Positions 25,399 through 34,242 of a stretch of 64,000 bases of DNA are shown one piece after another. Position numbers and translations under genes: made by a program. Within the stretch, counting starts at the first letter, position 1; every line of letters starts with the position of its first letter. Under the pieces are notes generated by a model. The model was not told the origin of the DNA. It did no database searches and saw only the letters and a program-made list of their open reading frames with translations. Origin of the DNA: Acidobacteriota bacterium (GTDB taxonomy: Bacteria; Acidobacteriota; Thermoanaerobaculia; Multivoradales; Multivoraceae); contig JAPPFP010000017.1 in assembly GCA_028877275.1 (NCBI GenBank), forward strand, positions 1-64,000. The letters run 5' to 3'.

Positions 25399-27351
25399 TC
25401 AGGTGCCGGCTGCCTCGGCCTCGCCCAGACCGAAGTTCTCGATGAAGTCCTGGGTGTAGTGGACGCCGACCTCCTCGCGGAGCCGCTGCAGCAGCGACTG
25501 GAGCATCGTCAGGTTCCGCTCGGCCAGGAGCTCGTTCCGTGTCGTTTCCGGGTCGAAGAGCGCGGGATCGAAGGACTCGCGCTCTGTGACTTCGAACAGA
25601 ACGGCGCCGAACGGAGTGTCCACCGGGCCGCCCGTTTCGCCGGCGGAGAGCGCGAACGCGGCGCGAGACAGCTCAGGCATCGCGCCCAGGGCGCCGATCG
25701 GCTGCCGCAGGCCGAAGCTCCCGCTCTCCTCGATCACGGCGTCGAACTCCTGGGCCGCGTCGTCCATGCTCAGCCCGTTCTCGACGCGTCCCCGCGCCTC
25801 GGTGAGCGCCGCCGCCAGGAGTTCGCCCTCCTTCTGCACGCGAACGACCTCCCGGACGTCCGCTTCGACTTCCGCGAACTCCGAGTCGCGGGGCGGCAGC
25901 ACCTCGAGCACGGACAGGAGAGCCCAGCCCGCCGCGATGCGGACCGGCTCGGACCAGGCGCCTGCCTCGAGACCGAAGGCCGCGGAGCTGAAGTTGAAGT
26001 TGCGGCCGATGCCTGCCACCGGGTCGTCCTCGCCGAACGGCTCCGTGCTGGCATAGACGAGCGCTTCGGCGGCGGCCAGTTCCCGGCTCTCGTCCTCCCC
26101 GGCGAACGTCTCGTCGGCCAGCCGCTCGTGCAGAGCGTCGATCCGGCTCTTCGCCTCCTCTTCGGCCCGGGTAGCCAGGAGCTGGACCCGGATCAGGTTG
26201 CCGACTTCCTCGAGGGTCTGGCGTCCGCCTTCATGGCGCTCATGGACCTGGATCAGGTGATGCGCCGGGCGCGGACCGAGCTGGTTCTCGACCGGTCCGA
26301 CCAGTTCGCCGCTCGCGGCGCCGAACGCGGCCTCTTCGAAGGCCGGCGTCATCGCACCGCGGCCGAAGTAGCCGAGATCGCCACCGGCCTCCTTCGTCGC
26401 CTCGTCGTCGGAGTACTCGCGGGCCAGCGCCGCGAAGTCCTCTCCGGCCTCGACGCGGCCGCGCAACTGGTTCAGCAGGCCGCGCGCCTGCTCCGCGTCC
26501 CGCTCGCTGTTCTCGAGCAGCAGGATGTGGCTGGCCCGAACCTGCTCAGGGATCTCGAACTGGGCCGAGTTGTCCTCGTAGTACGTCTGGACCTCGTCGT
26601 CGGTCACTTCGAGTTCGGCCCGGACCGTGTTCGTGCTGACCAGCAGATAGCCCACGCGCCGGCGCTCGGGAAGCTTGAACTCCTCGCGATGCTCCTCGTA
26701 GTAGGCGGTGGCCTCTTCGCTCGAAGGCTCGGCCTCGGCGGCGAAGCGGCTGGCCGGCACCTGGAAGTAGCGGATGGCGGCGCGCTCGGCGGCGTCGCGG
26801 GCGCGCAGCTCGACCTCCGCGTCGGAAACGTGGGCGACCTCCGTCAGCGCCGCCTGCAGCTTCTGCACCAGGAGGGACGTGCGCAGGTCGGCTTCGAAGT
26901 CGTCCACCGTGAGCCGGTTCGCGCGCAGGACTTCCTGGTACCGCTGCGCGCCGATGAAGTTGCCGGCCCCGTCGGTCAGGGCGGGCACGGAGAGGATCTC
27001 TTCCTGGAGCTCTTCATCGCTGACGGTCAGCCCCATCCGTTCCGCCTCCCTGATGAGAAGACGGTCATTGATCAGGGCTTCGAGGGCCTGAACCGGCAAC
27101 TGGATCTGATCGGCGAGATCCGCATTGAATGCGTCGCCGTAGATCTCCCGGTAGCGGTTCTCGGCGTTCCGGTAGCTGCGCTCGAACTCGGCGAAGGTGA
27201 TGCTCTCGCCGCCCACGGTGGCTGCGTCCGGGTTGACGCGCGTACCCTCCAGCGACCGGAAATCGGTGAAAACGAGGAGCACGAAGACCCCGGCGAGGCC
27301 GATGGCCAGCGGATAGAAGCTCTTGATGTTCTTGCGAATGACGTTCAGCAT
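25399..27351 (-). CDS. Periplasmic peptidyl-prolyl cis-trans isomerase (SurA/PpiD-like)
   Basis: 650 aa; N-terminal TM anchor, SurA_N-like region, PpiC-type rotamase (VRASHILLLENSERDAEQA...DLGYFGRGAMTPAFEEAAF). Confidence 0.88.
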   Translation of the reverse strand: MLNVIRKNIKSFYPLAIGLAGVFVLLVFTDFRSLEGTRVNPDAATVGGESITFAEFERSYRNAENRYREIYGDAFNADLADQIQLPVQALEALINDRLLIREAERMGLTVSDEELQEEILSVPALTDGAGNFIGAQRYQEVLRANRLTVDDFEADLRTSLLVQKLQAALTEVAHVSDAEVELRARDAAERAAIRYFQVPASRFAAEAEPSSEEATAYYEEHREEFKLPERRRVGYLLVSTNTVRAELEVTDDEVQTYYEDNSAQFEIPEQVRASHILLLENSERDAEQARGLLNQLRGRVEAGEDFAALAREYSDDEATKEAGGDLGYFGRGAMTPAFEEAAFGAASGELVGPVENQLGPRPAHHLIQVHERHEGGRQTLEEVGNLIRVQLLATRAEEEAKSRIDALHERLADETFAGEDESRELAAAEALVYASTEPFGEDDPVAGIGRNFNFSSAAFGLEAGAWSEPVRIAAGWALLSVLEVLPPRDSEFAEVEADVREVVRVQKEGELLAAALTEARGRVENGLSMDDAAQEFDAVIEESGSFGLRQPIGALGAMPELSRAAFALSAGETGGPVDTPFGAVLFEVTERESFDPALFDPETTRNELLAERNLTMLQSLLQRLREEVGVHYTQDFIENFGLGEAEAAGT

Positions 27352-27452
27352 GTTCTTGACCCCGGCGCCGGGAGGGGCGCAGAAGAGCTTTCATGCTAAC
27401 AGGATCCGGCGATCTTCCGGCGGTTATGATCGCGGGGTGAGGTCCATCCCGA

Positions 27453-28469
27453 ATGCGTTTCCTGCAGTGGTTCTCTAGCGACCTGGCCATCGACCTGGGG
27501 ACGGCCAACACCCTGGTCTTCACTCAGGCGAACGGCATCGTCGTGCGCGAGCCGTCGGTCGTCGTCGTCAACAGCCAGAGCAACCGCATCGAGGCGGTCG
27601 GCACCGAGGCCAAGGGGATGCTCGGGCGCACGCCGGGGATCCTGTTCCTCGTGCGGCCGATGAAGGACGGCGTGATCGCCGACTTCGAAATGACCGAGCA
27701 CATGCTCAAGCACTTCATCCGCAAGGCCCATCACGGCCGCCGCCTGGCCCGCCCGCGGATCGTGATCGGCGTGCCCTCCGAGATCACGCCGGTCGAGAAA
27801 CGGGCGGTGAGAGAGGCGGCCATGAGCGCTGGCGCGTCCGAGGTCTTCCTGGTCGAGCAGGCGATGATGGCGGCCATCGGCGCCGGCCTGCCGATCACGG
27901 AACCGACTGGCAACATGATCGTCGACATTGGCGGCGGCACCAGCGATGTCGCCGTGATCTCCCTGGCGGGCACCGTCTACAGCCGGTCGCTGCGGGTGGC
28001 CGGCAACGCGATGGACGAGGCGATCGCCGGGCACCTGAAGCGCAAGCACAACATGCTGGTCGGGGAGCGGACCGCCGAGAAGATCAAGGTCGAGATCGGA
28101 TCCGCCTTTCCACTCCAGAAGTCGCTCTACATGGACATCAAGGGGCGGGATCTCGTGCGCGGTGTGCCCCGGAGCCTCCGGATCTCCGACGGGGAGATCC
28201 GGGACGCGCTCGAGGAACCCGTGCAGCAGATCGTGGACTCCGTGCTGCAGGCCCTGGAACGGATGCCGCCGGAGCTCTCGGCCGACGTGATGGACAAGGG
28301 CATCGTCCTGTCGGGCGGCGGTGCGCTGCTCCATGCGCTGGACCAGCGGCTCCGCGAGGAGACCGGACTGCCGGTCTTCGCCGCGGAGGACCCGCTGGCC
28401 TCCGTCGTGTTGGGCACCGGCCGGGTGCTGCGGGACATCGATCTGCTGCGCAGGGTTTCGGTTCGCTGA
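27453..28469 (+). CDS. mreB: Rod shape-determining protein MreB
   Basis: 338 aa; SSDLAIDLGTANTLVF, VDIGGGTSDVAVISLAG, VLSGGGALLHALDQRL. Confidence 0.97.
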   Translation: MRFLQWFSSDLAIDLGTANTLVFTQANGIVVREPSVVVVNSQSNRIEAVGTEAKGMLGRTPGILFLVRPMKDGVIADFEMTEHMLKHFIRKAHHGRRLARPRIVIGVPSEITPVEKRAVREAAMSAGASEVFLVEQAMMAAIGAGLPITEPTGNMIVDIGGGTSDVAVISLAGTVYSRSLRVAGNAMDEAIAGHLKRKHNMLVGERTAEKIKVEIGSAFPLQKSLYMDIKGRDLVRGVPRSLRISDGEIRDALEEPVQQIVDSVLQALERMPPELSADVMDKGIVLSGGGALLHALDQRLREETGLPVFAAEDPLASVVLGTGRVLRDIDLLRRVSVR

Positions 28470-28485
28470 GGAGGCGTTCACCGAG

Positions 28486-29325
28486 ATGAGCGAGCGTCGG
28501 GTCGCCATCCTGTTCGCCGTTGCGGTGACCCTGCTGCTCGCATCGTTGACCGCTCAGTCGCCGGAGCGGGCGGGCGATGTGGCGCTGTGGGTGGAGGCCC
28601 CGGCGAAACGCCTCGTCGGCGCCGTCGTCGACGTCACGAACGGGGTGCGAGAGCGGTGGCGGACGAGGGCTCGGCTGGAACGAGAGAACGACGAACTGCG
28701 AAGCCGGCTGCGGGAACTCGAGGCTGCCCATGCGGCCGCCCTGGGCGCGGAGCTGGAGGTCGACCTGCTTTCGGAGCCACTCGGATACGCCCGGCCGGCG
28801 AATCCCGAACTGTTGCTGGCGGATGTCGTCTCCGTCGACTACCACTCGTGGCGCCGCAGCGCCATCCTGCGGTTGCCTCGCGGGAACGCGAGGGAGGAGT
28901 GGGCGCGGCGGCCGGTGACTACGGTCGACGGCCTGCTCGGCCGCGTCGTTTCCGCCGGTGGCGACTATGCGCGCGTTCTGCTGGTTACGGATCGCGACTC
29001 TTCCGTGGGGGCGATGATCGAGCGCACGCGCCGTCAAGGCATCGTTCGGGGCACGGAGGAGGCCGGCGTACTGTCGCTCGCGTACGTACCGGTGCAGGTG
29101 GATGTCCGGCCGGGAGATCGTGTGGTCACGGCCGGCATCGACGGCGTCTTCCCGCGCGGGATCCCGATCGGCACGGTCACTTCCGTCGAGTCCAGCGGCG
29201 ATCAGTTCCACGAGATCAGGGTCGCTCCGCGCGTGGATCTCGGTTCGCTCAGCCATGCCTTCATATGGCGCCGCGACCCGGTACCCGAGGCGGTCATGGA
29301 CGGCGCGGATGCCGTGGGCCGCTAG
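28486..29325 (+). CDS. mreC: Rod shape-determining protein MreC
   Basis: Follows mreB; N-terminal TM, coiled coil, TVDGLLGRVVSAGGDYARVLLVTDRDSSVGAMIERTRRQGIVRG; internal ATG chosen. Confidence 0.92.
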   Translation: MSERRVAILFAVAVTLLLASLTAQSPERAGDVALWVEAPAKRLVGAVVDVTNGVRERWRTRARLERENDELRSRLRELEAAHAAALGAELEVDLLSEPLGYARPANPELLLADVVSVDYHSWRRSAILRLPRGNAREEWARRPVTTVDGLLGRVVSAGGDYARVLLVTDRDSSVGAMIERTRRQGIVRGTEEAGVLSLAYVPVQVDVRPGDRVVTAGIDGVFPRGIPIGTVTSVESSGDQFHEIRVAPRVDLGSLSHAFIWRRDPVPEAVMDGADAVGR

Positions 29326-29821
29326 GTTCGCCGCCAGTCTGACCCTGGTGGCTCTGGTCGAGCTGCTGCTGGCCGAAGTTCTGCCGGTGGCCGGCCGCGC
29401 GGTCGACCTGTTCGTGCTCCTCGTCGTCCTGAGCAGCCTGGCCGGCAACTCGCTCCAGGGCGGCGCGGGCGGCCTGGTCGCCGGCCTGGTCCAGGACCTG
29501 CTGAACAGCTCGCCGTTCGGCCTCCATGGCCTCGCCTGCTGCGTCGTGGGCTACGGAGTCGCCCGCCTGTCGCAGCGAGTCGTCACCAGCCAGCGGCTGG
29601 TGGCGTTGCTCCTTGTCGCCGTCGGCACGCTCGTGCACCAGGCGATCGTTCTCGGCCTGCTCGCCGTTCTGGAGGTCGGCGAACTCAGCGGCGGCGCCGT
29701 CCTGCTGCGCGTGGTCGCGACGACCGCTGTCGGTGCGCCGGGCCTGTGGTTGTTCAAACGGGCCCGCGCCTGGGTGGATGAACGGCGTACACTGAAGGAG
29801 GGGAGGGCGCGCCTGCGGTGA
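29309..29821 (+). CDS. mreD: Rod shape-determining protein MreD
   Basis: Hydrophobic about 171-aa protein between mreC and PBP2 with repeated TM helices. Confidence 0.82.
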   Translation: MPWAARFAASLTLVALVELLLAEVLPVAGRAVDLFVLLVVLSSLAGNSLQGGAGGLVAGLVQDLLNSSPFGLHGLACCVVGYGVARLSQRVVTSQRLVALLLVAVGTLVHQAIVLGLLAVLEVGELSGGAVLLRVVATTAVGAPGLWLFKRARAWVDERRTLKEGRARLR

Positions 29822-29834
29822 CCCCGAAGGCCAC

Positions 29835-31637
29835 ATGATGAGTCTGCAGAACCCCACCCGGGAGCACAGCTCGGATTGGGTCCTGCTGAACATGGCGGCC
29901 CGGCTCAAGTGGCTGTGCGGCGTACTCGGCCTGTGCCTGGCCGTTGTGATCGGCGCCTACTGGTATCACCAGATCATTCGGGCGGAGCACTACGAACGAC
30001 TGGCCGAGAACAACCGGCTGCGAGTGCTGCGGCTGGACGCGCCGAGGGGCCTGATCTACGACCGTTCGGGGCGGATTCTGGTCGAGAACACGCCCACCTT
30101 TCGCTTGATGATCGACCGCAGCAGGAGCGCGGATCTTGGCGCCAGTCTGGCCTTCGCGGCGGAAATCCTCGGCCGGGAGGAGCGTGAACTCAGGGCCGCG
30201 CTGGAGCGTCATCGGGGAGTGGCCCGGGAGGTGCCCGTGCTGCTCGCCGAGGACCTGGAGCTGACCCAGGTCGCCCGGTTCGAGGTTTCGAAGGAACCCG
30301 AGCATCCGGAGTTCGAGATCGCTACTTCGAGGCGCCGCCTGTACCGGCACAGCTTCCAGACCGCCCATGTGGTCGGCCATCTCGGTGAACCGACTCCCTC
30401 CGAACACGACCGCGACGCCTCGCTGGCGGCCGGGGACCTGGTCGGCCGCAGCGGCGTGGAGTTGCTGCGGGATCGATTGCTGCGCGGAAACCACGGCGAG
30501 CGGATCGTGGTCGTCGACAGTCGAGGCCGTCTGATGGGTGAGGACGTGCGGCGGACGGACGCGGCGCCCGGCGAGTCGGTCACCCTGACGATCGATCTGC
30601 GGCTTCAGCAGTTGGCCGAGAGCCTGATGGCGGACAAGATCGGCGCGATCGTGGCGCTCGACCCCCGCGACGGCGCGATCCGGGCGATGGTCTCCTCCCC
30701 TTCCTTCGACCCGAACAGCTTCGGCGGCAGGTTGAGCCAGCAGGACTGGGACCGGATCGTCGACGCGCCGGGAAAGCCGCTCCAGAACCGGGCGATCCAG
30801 AACACCTACCCTCCGGGCTCGGTGTTCAAGATCGCCATGGTGGTGGCGGGTCTGGCGGAGGGTCTGCTTCGTCCGGAGGAGCGGATCTACTGCAACGGTG
30901 CGACCCGGCTCTACGACCGGCGCTGGCGCTGCTGGCAGTCGAGGGGGCACGGCCTCGTCGATCTGCGCGGGGCCCTGCAGCACTCCTGCGACATCTACTT
31001 CTACCGCCAGGGCGTCAAGATCGGAATCGAGACGATTGCCGCCTATGCCCGCCGGCTCGGTCTGGGTGACCGAACGGGAGTCGAACTGCCGGGCGAGAGC
31101 GAGGGTCTGGTGCCCGATCCCGAGTGGAGCAGGAATCGCCGGGGCTATCCCTGGTATCCGGGCGAGACGGTCTCGGTGGCGATAGGCCAGGGGCCGCTGC
31201 TGACTTCGCCGCTCCAGGTGGCGGTGATGACCGCCGCGGTGGCGAATGGGGGATTCCGGGTGCGCCCGTACCTGATCGCCGGTGGCGGGAAACCTCCGGA
31301 GCCGCTCGGTCTGGACGGCGAGGTGGTGTCCTTCGTCGCCGAAGCGCTCGCCAATGTCGTCGAGAACGGAACCGGACGCAGCGCCAGAACGCCGGTGGTC
31401 GCGGTCGCCGGAAAGACGGGCACCGCCCAGGTCGTCGCGCAGGCGACCTGGATCCGCTCGGAGGACCTCCCGCCCGAGCAGGCCGATCATGCCTGGTTCA
31501 CCTCCTACGCTCCGGTGGAGGCGCCCGAGCTGGTCGTCGTCGTGTTCGTGGAGAACGGGGGCAGAGGCTCGGAAGCGGCGGCGCCGCTGGCGAGACAGAT
31601 GCACGAGGGTTACTTCAGTGCTGCCCCAAAGACCTGA
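29835..31637 (+). CDS. mrdA: Penicillin-binding protein 2
   Basis: 600 aa; NNRLRVLRLDAPRGLIYDRSGRILVEN, NTYPPGSVFKIAMV (SxxK), AGKTGTAQ (KTG). Confidence 0.95.
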   Translation: MMSLQNPTREHSSDWVLLNMAARLKWLCGVLGLCLAVVIGAYWYHQIIRAEHYERLAENNRLRVLRLDAPRGLIYDRSGRILVENTPTFRLMIDRSRSADLGASLAFAAEILGREERELRAALERHRGVAREVPVLLAEDLELTQVARFEVSKEPEHPEFEIATSRRRLYRHSFQTAHVVGHLGEPTPSEHDRDASLAAGDLVGRSGVELLRDRLLRGNHGERIVVVDSRGRLMGEDVRRTDAAPGESVTLTIDLRLQQLAESLMADKIGAIVALDPRDGAIRAMVSSPSFDPNSFGGRLSQQDWDRIVDAPGKPLQNRAIQNTYPPGSVFKIAMVVAGLAEGLLRPEERIYCNGATRLYDRRWRCWQSRGHGLVDLRGALQHSCDIYFYRQGVKIGIETIAAYARRLGLGDRTGVELPGESEGLVPDPEWSRNRRGYPWYPGETVSVAIGQGPLLTSPLQVAVMTAAVANGGFRVRPYLIAGGGKPPEPLGLDGEVVSFVAEALANVVENGTGRSARTPVVAVAGKTGTAQVVAQATWIRSEDLPPEQADHAWFTSYAPVEAPELVVVVFVENGGRGSEAAAPLARQMHEGYFSAAPKT

Positions 31638-32733
31638 TCCCTGGCCCCTGGTACGCCGGGTCCGGTCCGTCTCCTGGCTGCTCGGTTGCTCGGCGCTGGC
31701 GCTGTCGGCGATCGGCCTGGTCGTCATTTCCAGTGCTTCGGCGGACATGAGCACCGACTACGAAGTCCGCCAGTCGGCGTGGATCGCACTGGGTCTGCTG
31801 GTCATGGCGGCGGCGGCGGCGGTCGACTACTCGTTCCTCCTTCGCTACGCCTTCTGGATCTACCTGGCGGCGCTCGCGGCGCTCGCGGCGGTGACCTTCT
31901 TCGGCCACGAGGCGGGGGGTGCCCGGAGCTGGATCGGGATCGGCGGTTTCGGCGGTCAGCCGTCGGACTTCTGCAAGATCGCGACCGTCCTCCTGCTGGC
32001 CCGTCACATGGCGGAAGCGCAGGCGCCGGTGGCGCCTCGCGGCTGGCTTTGGGCGGCCTCGGCGGTCGTCGTCGCGCCCGTGCTGCTGATCGCCCTGCAG
32101 CCGGACATGGGCGGCGCCCTGATGTTCGTGCCCATGCTGGCCGCGATGGCCATCGTCGCCGGCGTCAGGCTCCGTTCGGCACTGATCGCGCTGGGGGTGG
32201 CCGCCGTGGTCGCGGGCGCCATCTGGATCTTCGCCCTGCAGGACTACCAGAAGGATCGGCTGTCGAGCTTCTTCAGGCCCCACGCGGATCCGCTCGGGTC
32301 GGGATACCAGGTGCGCCAGAGCCGCATCGCCATCGGGTCGGGCCAGGTGCTGGGCAAGGGATACGGCGAGGGCACGCAGTCGAATCTGCAGTTCCTGCCG
32401 ACGCCTCACACCGACTTCGTGTTCGCCGTGCTGGGCGAGGAGTACGGCTTCATGGGCGTCACCGTCGTACTGGGGCTGCTCCTGCTCTACCTGGGGAACG
32501 GCGTGCGCGTGGCTCTGGCGGCGCGAGACCCGGCCGGCATGCTGCTCGTCGTCGGCCTGCTCGCCTTCATGGCAGGCCACGTTCTCTACAATACGGCGAT
32601 GGTGGTCGGCCTGCTTCCGATCACTGGCATCCCGCTGCCCTTCCTCAGCTACGGCGGCTCCTTCATGCTCTTCTGTTGTGCGGCCACGGGCTTGATGATC
32701 GGCCTCGACATACGGCGGTTCGTCAACATCTGA
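31618..32733 (+). CDS. rodA: Rod shape-determining protein RodA (SEDS family)
   Basis: GTG start overlapping mrdA; LLIALQPDMGGALMFVPM, TPHTDFVFAVLGEEYGFMG, GIPLPFLSYGGSFML. Confidence 0.94.
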   Translation: MLPQRPDPWPLVRRVRSVSWLLGCSALALSAIGLVVISSASADMSTDYEVRQSAWIALGLLVMAAAAAVDYSFLLRYAFWIYLAALAALAAVTFFGHEAGGARSWIGIGGFGGQPSDFCKIATVLLLARHMAEAQAPVAPRGWLWAASAVVVAPVLLIALQPDMGGALMFVPMLAAMAIVAGVRLRSALIALGVAAVVAGAIWIFALQDYQKDRLSSFFRPHADPLGSGYQVRQSRIAIGSGQVLGKGYGEGTQSNLQFLPTPHTDFVFAVLGEEYGFMGVTVVLGLLLLYLGNGVRVALAARDPAGMLLVVGLLAFMAGHVLYNTAMVVGLLPITGIPLPFLSYGGSFMLFCCAATGLMIGLDIRRFVNI

Positions 32734-32763
32734 GCCGTCCCGGGAAGGCCAGCCGGCAGCGAA

Positions 32764-34242
32764 ATGAACAGGGAGCTTCTGGTCGAAGGCGACCCGCACC
32801 AGACCCGCCTGGCCGTCCTGGAGGCCGGCCGGCTGGTGGAGTTCTTCGTCGAGCGCCGCCGCGGCCGCGGTCTCGTGGGCAACATCTACAAGGGGAGGGT
32901 ACGGCGGGTTCTTCCAGGCATGAGGGCCGCGTTCGTCGACCTCGGCCTGGAGCGGGACGGCTACCTGTATCTGGAGGAGATGGCGTGCGACGAAGCGGGA
33001 GAGCCTGGCGGAGAGGGCCGGCGGAGTGGCGACGGCATCCCGCGCCGGGGTGAGCAAGTCGTCGTTCAGATCGTCAGGGAGGGGCTGGCGGACAAAGGAC
33101 CGCGGGTCACCACCGAGATCACGATTCCCGGCCGCTACCTCGTGCTGACGCCGCAGGCCGGCCGGGTGGGGATCTCCAGGCGGATCGAGGATCCGGACGA
33201 ACGGACGCGGCTGAAGACAATAGCCCTGGAACTGTGGGCCGACGCGCTCGAGGAGACGGGGTGCATCGTGCGTACGGCCGCGGTGGGGGCGCAGGCGGAA
33301 GACCTCGCGAGGGAGTACCAGGTCCTCGCCGACGCCTGGCGCGAGATCGAGGGGCGTACGGCCGCGTCCGCGGTCCCGGCGCAGGTCCACCAGGAGGAAG
33401 AACTGGCGGTACGGGTGATTCGCGACCACTTCGGGGAGGACTTCGCCGCCCTGCTGGTCGACGGCGTCGATGCTCACCGCGTCATCCGCGAGTACCTCGG
33501 GCGGGTCCAGCCGGAACTCCTGACGAGGCTCGAGCGGAGCCGGCGCGGTCTGTTCGATCGTTACCGCATCGACGACGGCGTCGACGCCGCGCTGGAGCCG
33601 AAGGCGCCGCTGCCGTCCGGCGGCCACCTGGTCATCAACCAGACCGAGGCACTGGTGGCCATCGACGTGAACTCCGGCCGCGACGTCGGCGCCGTCGGCG
33701 GTGGGGGGAACTTTCGCGACACGGTCCTCCGTACCAACCTCGAGGCGGTCGCGGAGGCCGTCCGCCAGATCCGGCTGCGGGACCTGTCCGGCATTCTCGT
33801 CATCGACCTGATCGACATGGAGCGCGAAGAGGATCGTCGCACGGTGTTCGCGCGACTCGAGGAGGAACTGTTGAAGGACCGCGCCCGGAAGCGGGTGCTC
33901 GAGATCTCGGAGTTCGGCCTGGTTCAACTCACCCGGCAGCGGCGTCGCGAGAACCTGGAGCGGGCGCTGACGGGACCCTGTCCGACCTGCCGTGGCAGGG
34001 GCCGGATCAAGTCCGTCGCGACGATCTGTCTGGAGTTGCGAAGGGCTTGCCTGGCGCATGCCGGCCGCGGCTGCCGCCAGGTAGCGGTTCGGGTTCACCC
34101 GGCGGTGCTGGACGGACTGAACGGTTCCGAGTCGGACGTGCTGGACGGGATGCAGGGAGCGTTCGACGTGCCCATCCTGTTGGAGGCGGATCCGGACCTG
34201 CATCGCGAGCACTTCGTCGTCACCGAGCTCGAACGGTCTTGA
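32764..34242 (+). CDS. Ribonuclease E/G family
   Basis: 492 aa; NIYKGRVRRVLPGMRAAFVDLGLERDGYLY, ALVAIDVNSGRDVG, CPTCRGRGRIKS. Confidence 0.95.
   Translation: MNRELLVEGDPHQTRLAVLEAGRLVEFFVERRRGRGLVGNIYKGRVRRVLPGMRAAFVDLGLERDGYLYLEEMACDEAGEPGGEGRRSGDGIPRRGEQVVVQIVREGLADKGPRVTTEITIPGRYLVLTPQAGRVGISRRIEDPDERTRLKTIALELWADALEETGCIVRTAAVGAQAEDLAREYQVLADAWREIEGRTAASAVPAQVHQEEELAVRVIRDHFGEDFAALLVDGVDAHRVIREYLGRVQPELLTRLERSRRGLFDRYRIDDGVDAALEPKAPLPSGGHLVINQTEALVAIDVNSGRDVGAVGGGGNFRDTVLRTNLEAVAEAVRQIRLRDLSGILVIDLIDMEREEDRRTVFARLEEELLKDRARKRVLEISEFGLVQLTRQRRRENLERALTGPCPTCRGRGRIKSVATICLELRRACLAHAGRGCRQVAVRVHPAVLDGLNGSESDVLDGMQGAFDVPILLEADPDLHREHFVVTELERS

Noticed and set aside
29754-31754. 666-aa minus-strand ORF opposite PBP2
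   Set aside because: Antisense artefact of the mrdA frame
31615-34212. 865-aa minus-strand ORF opposite rodA and the RNase E/G gene
   Set aside because: Skewed Arg/Gln/Asp-rich translation, no domain; the opposite strand is strongly coding
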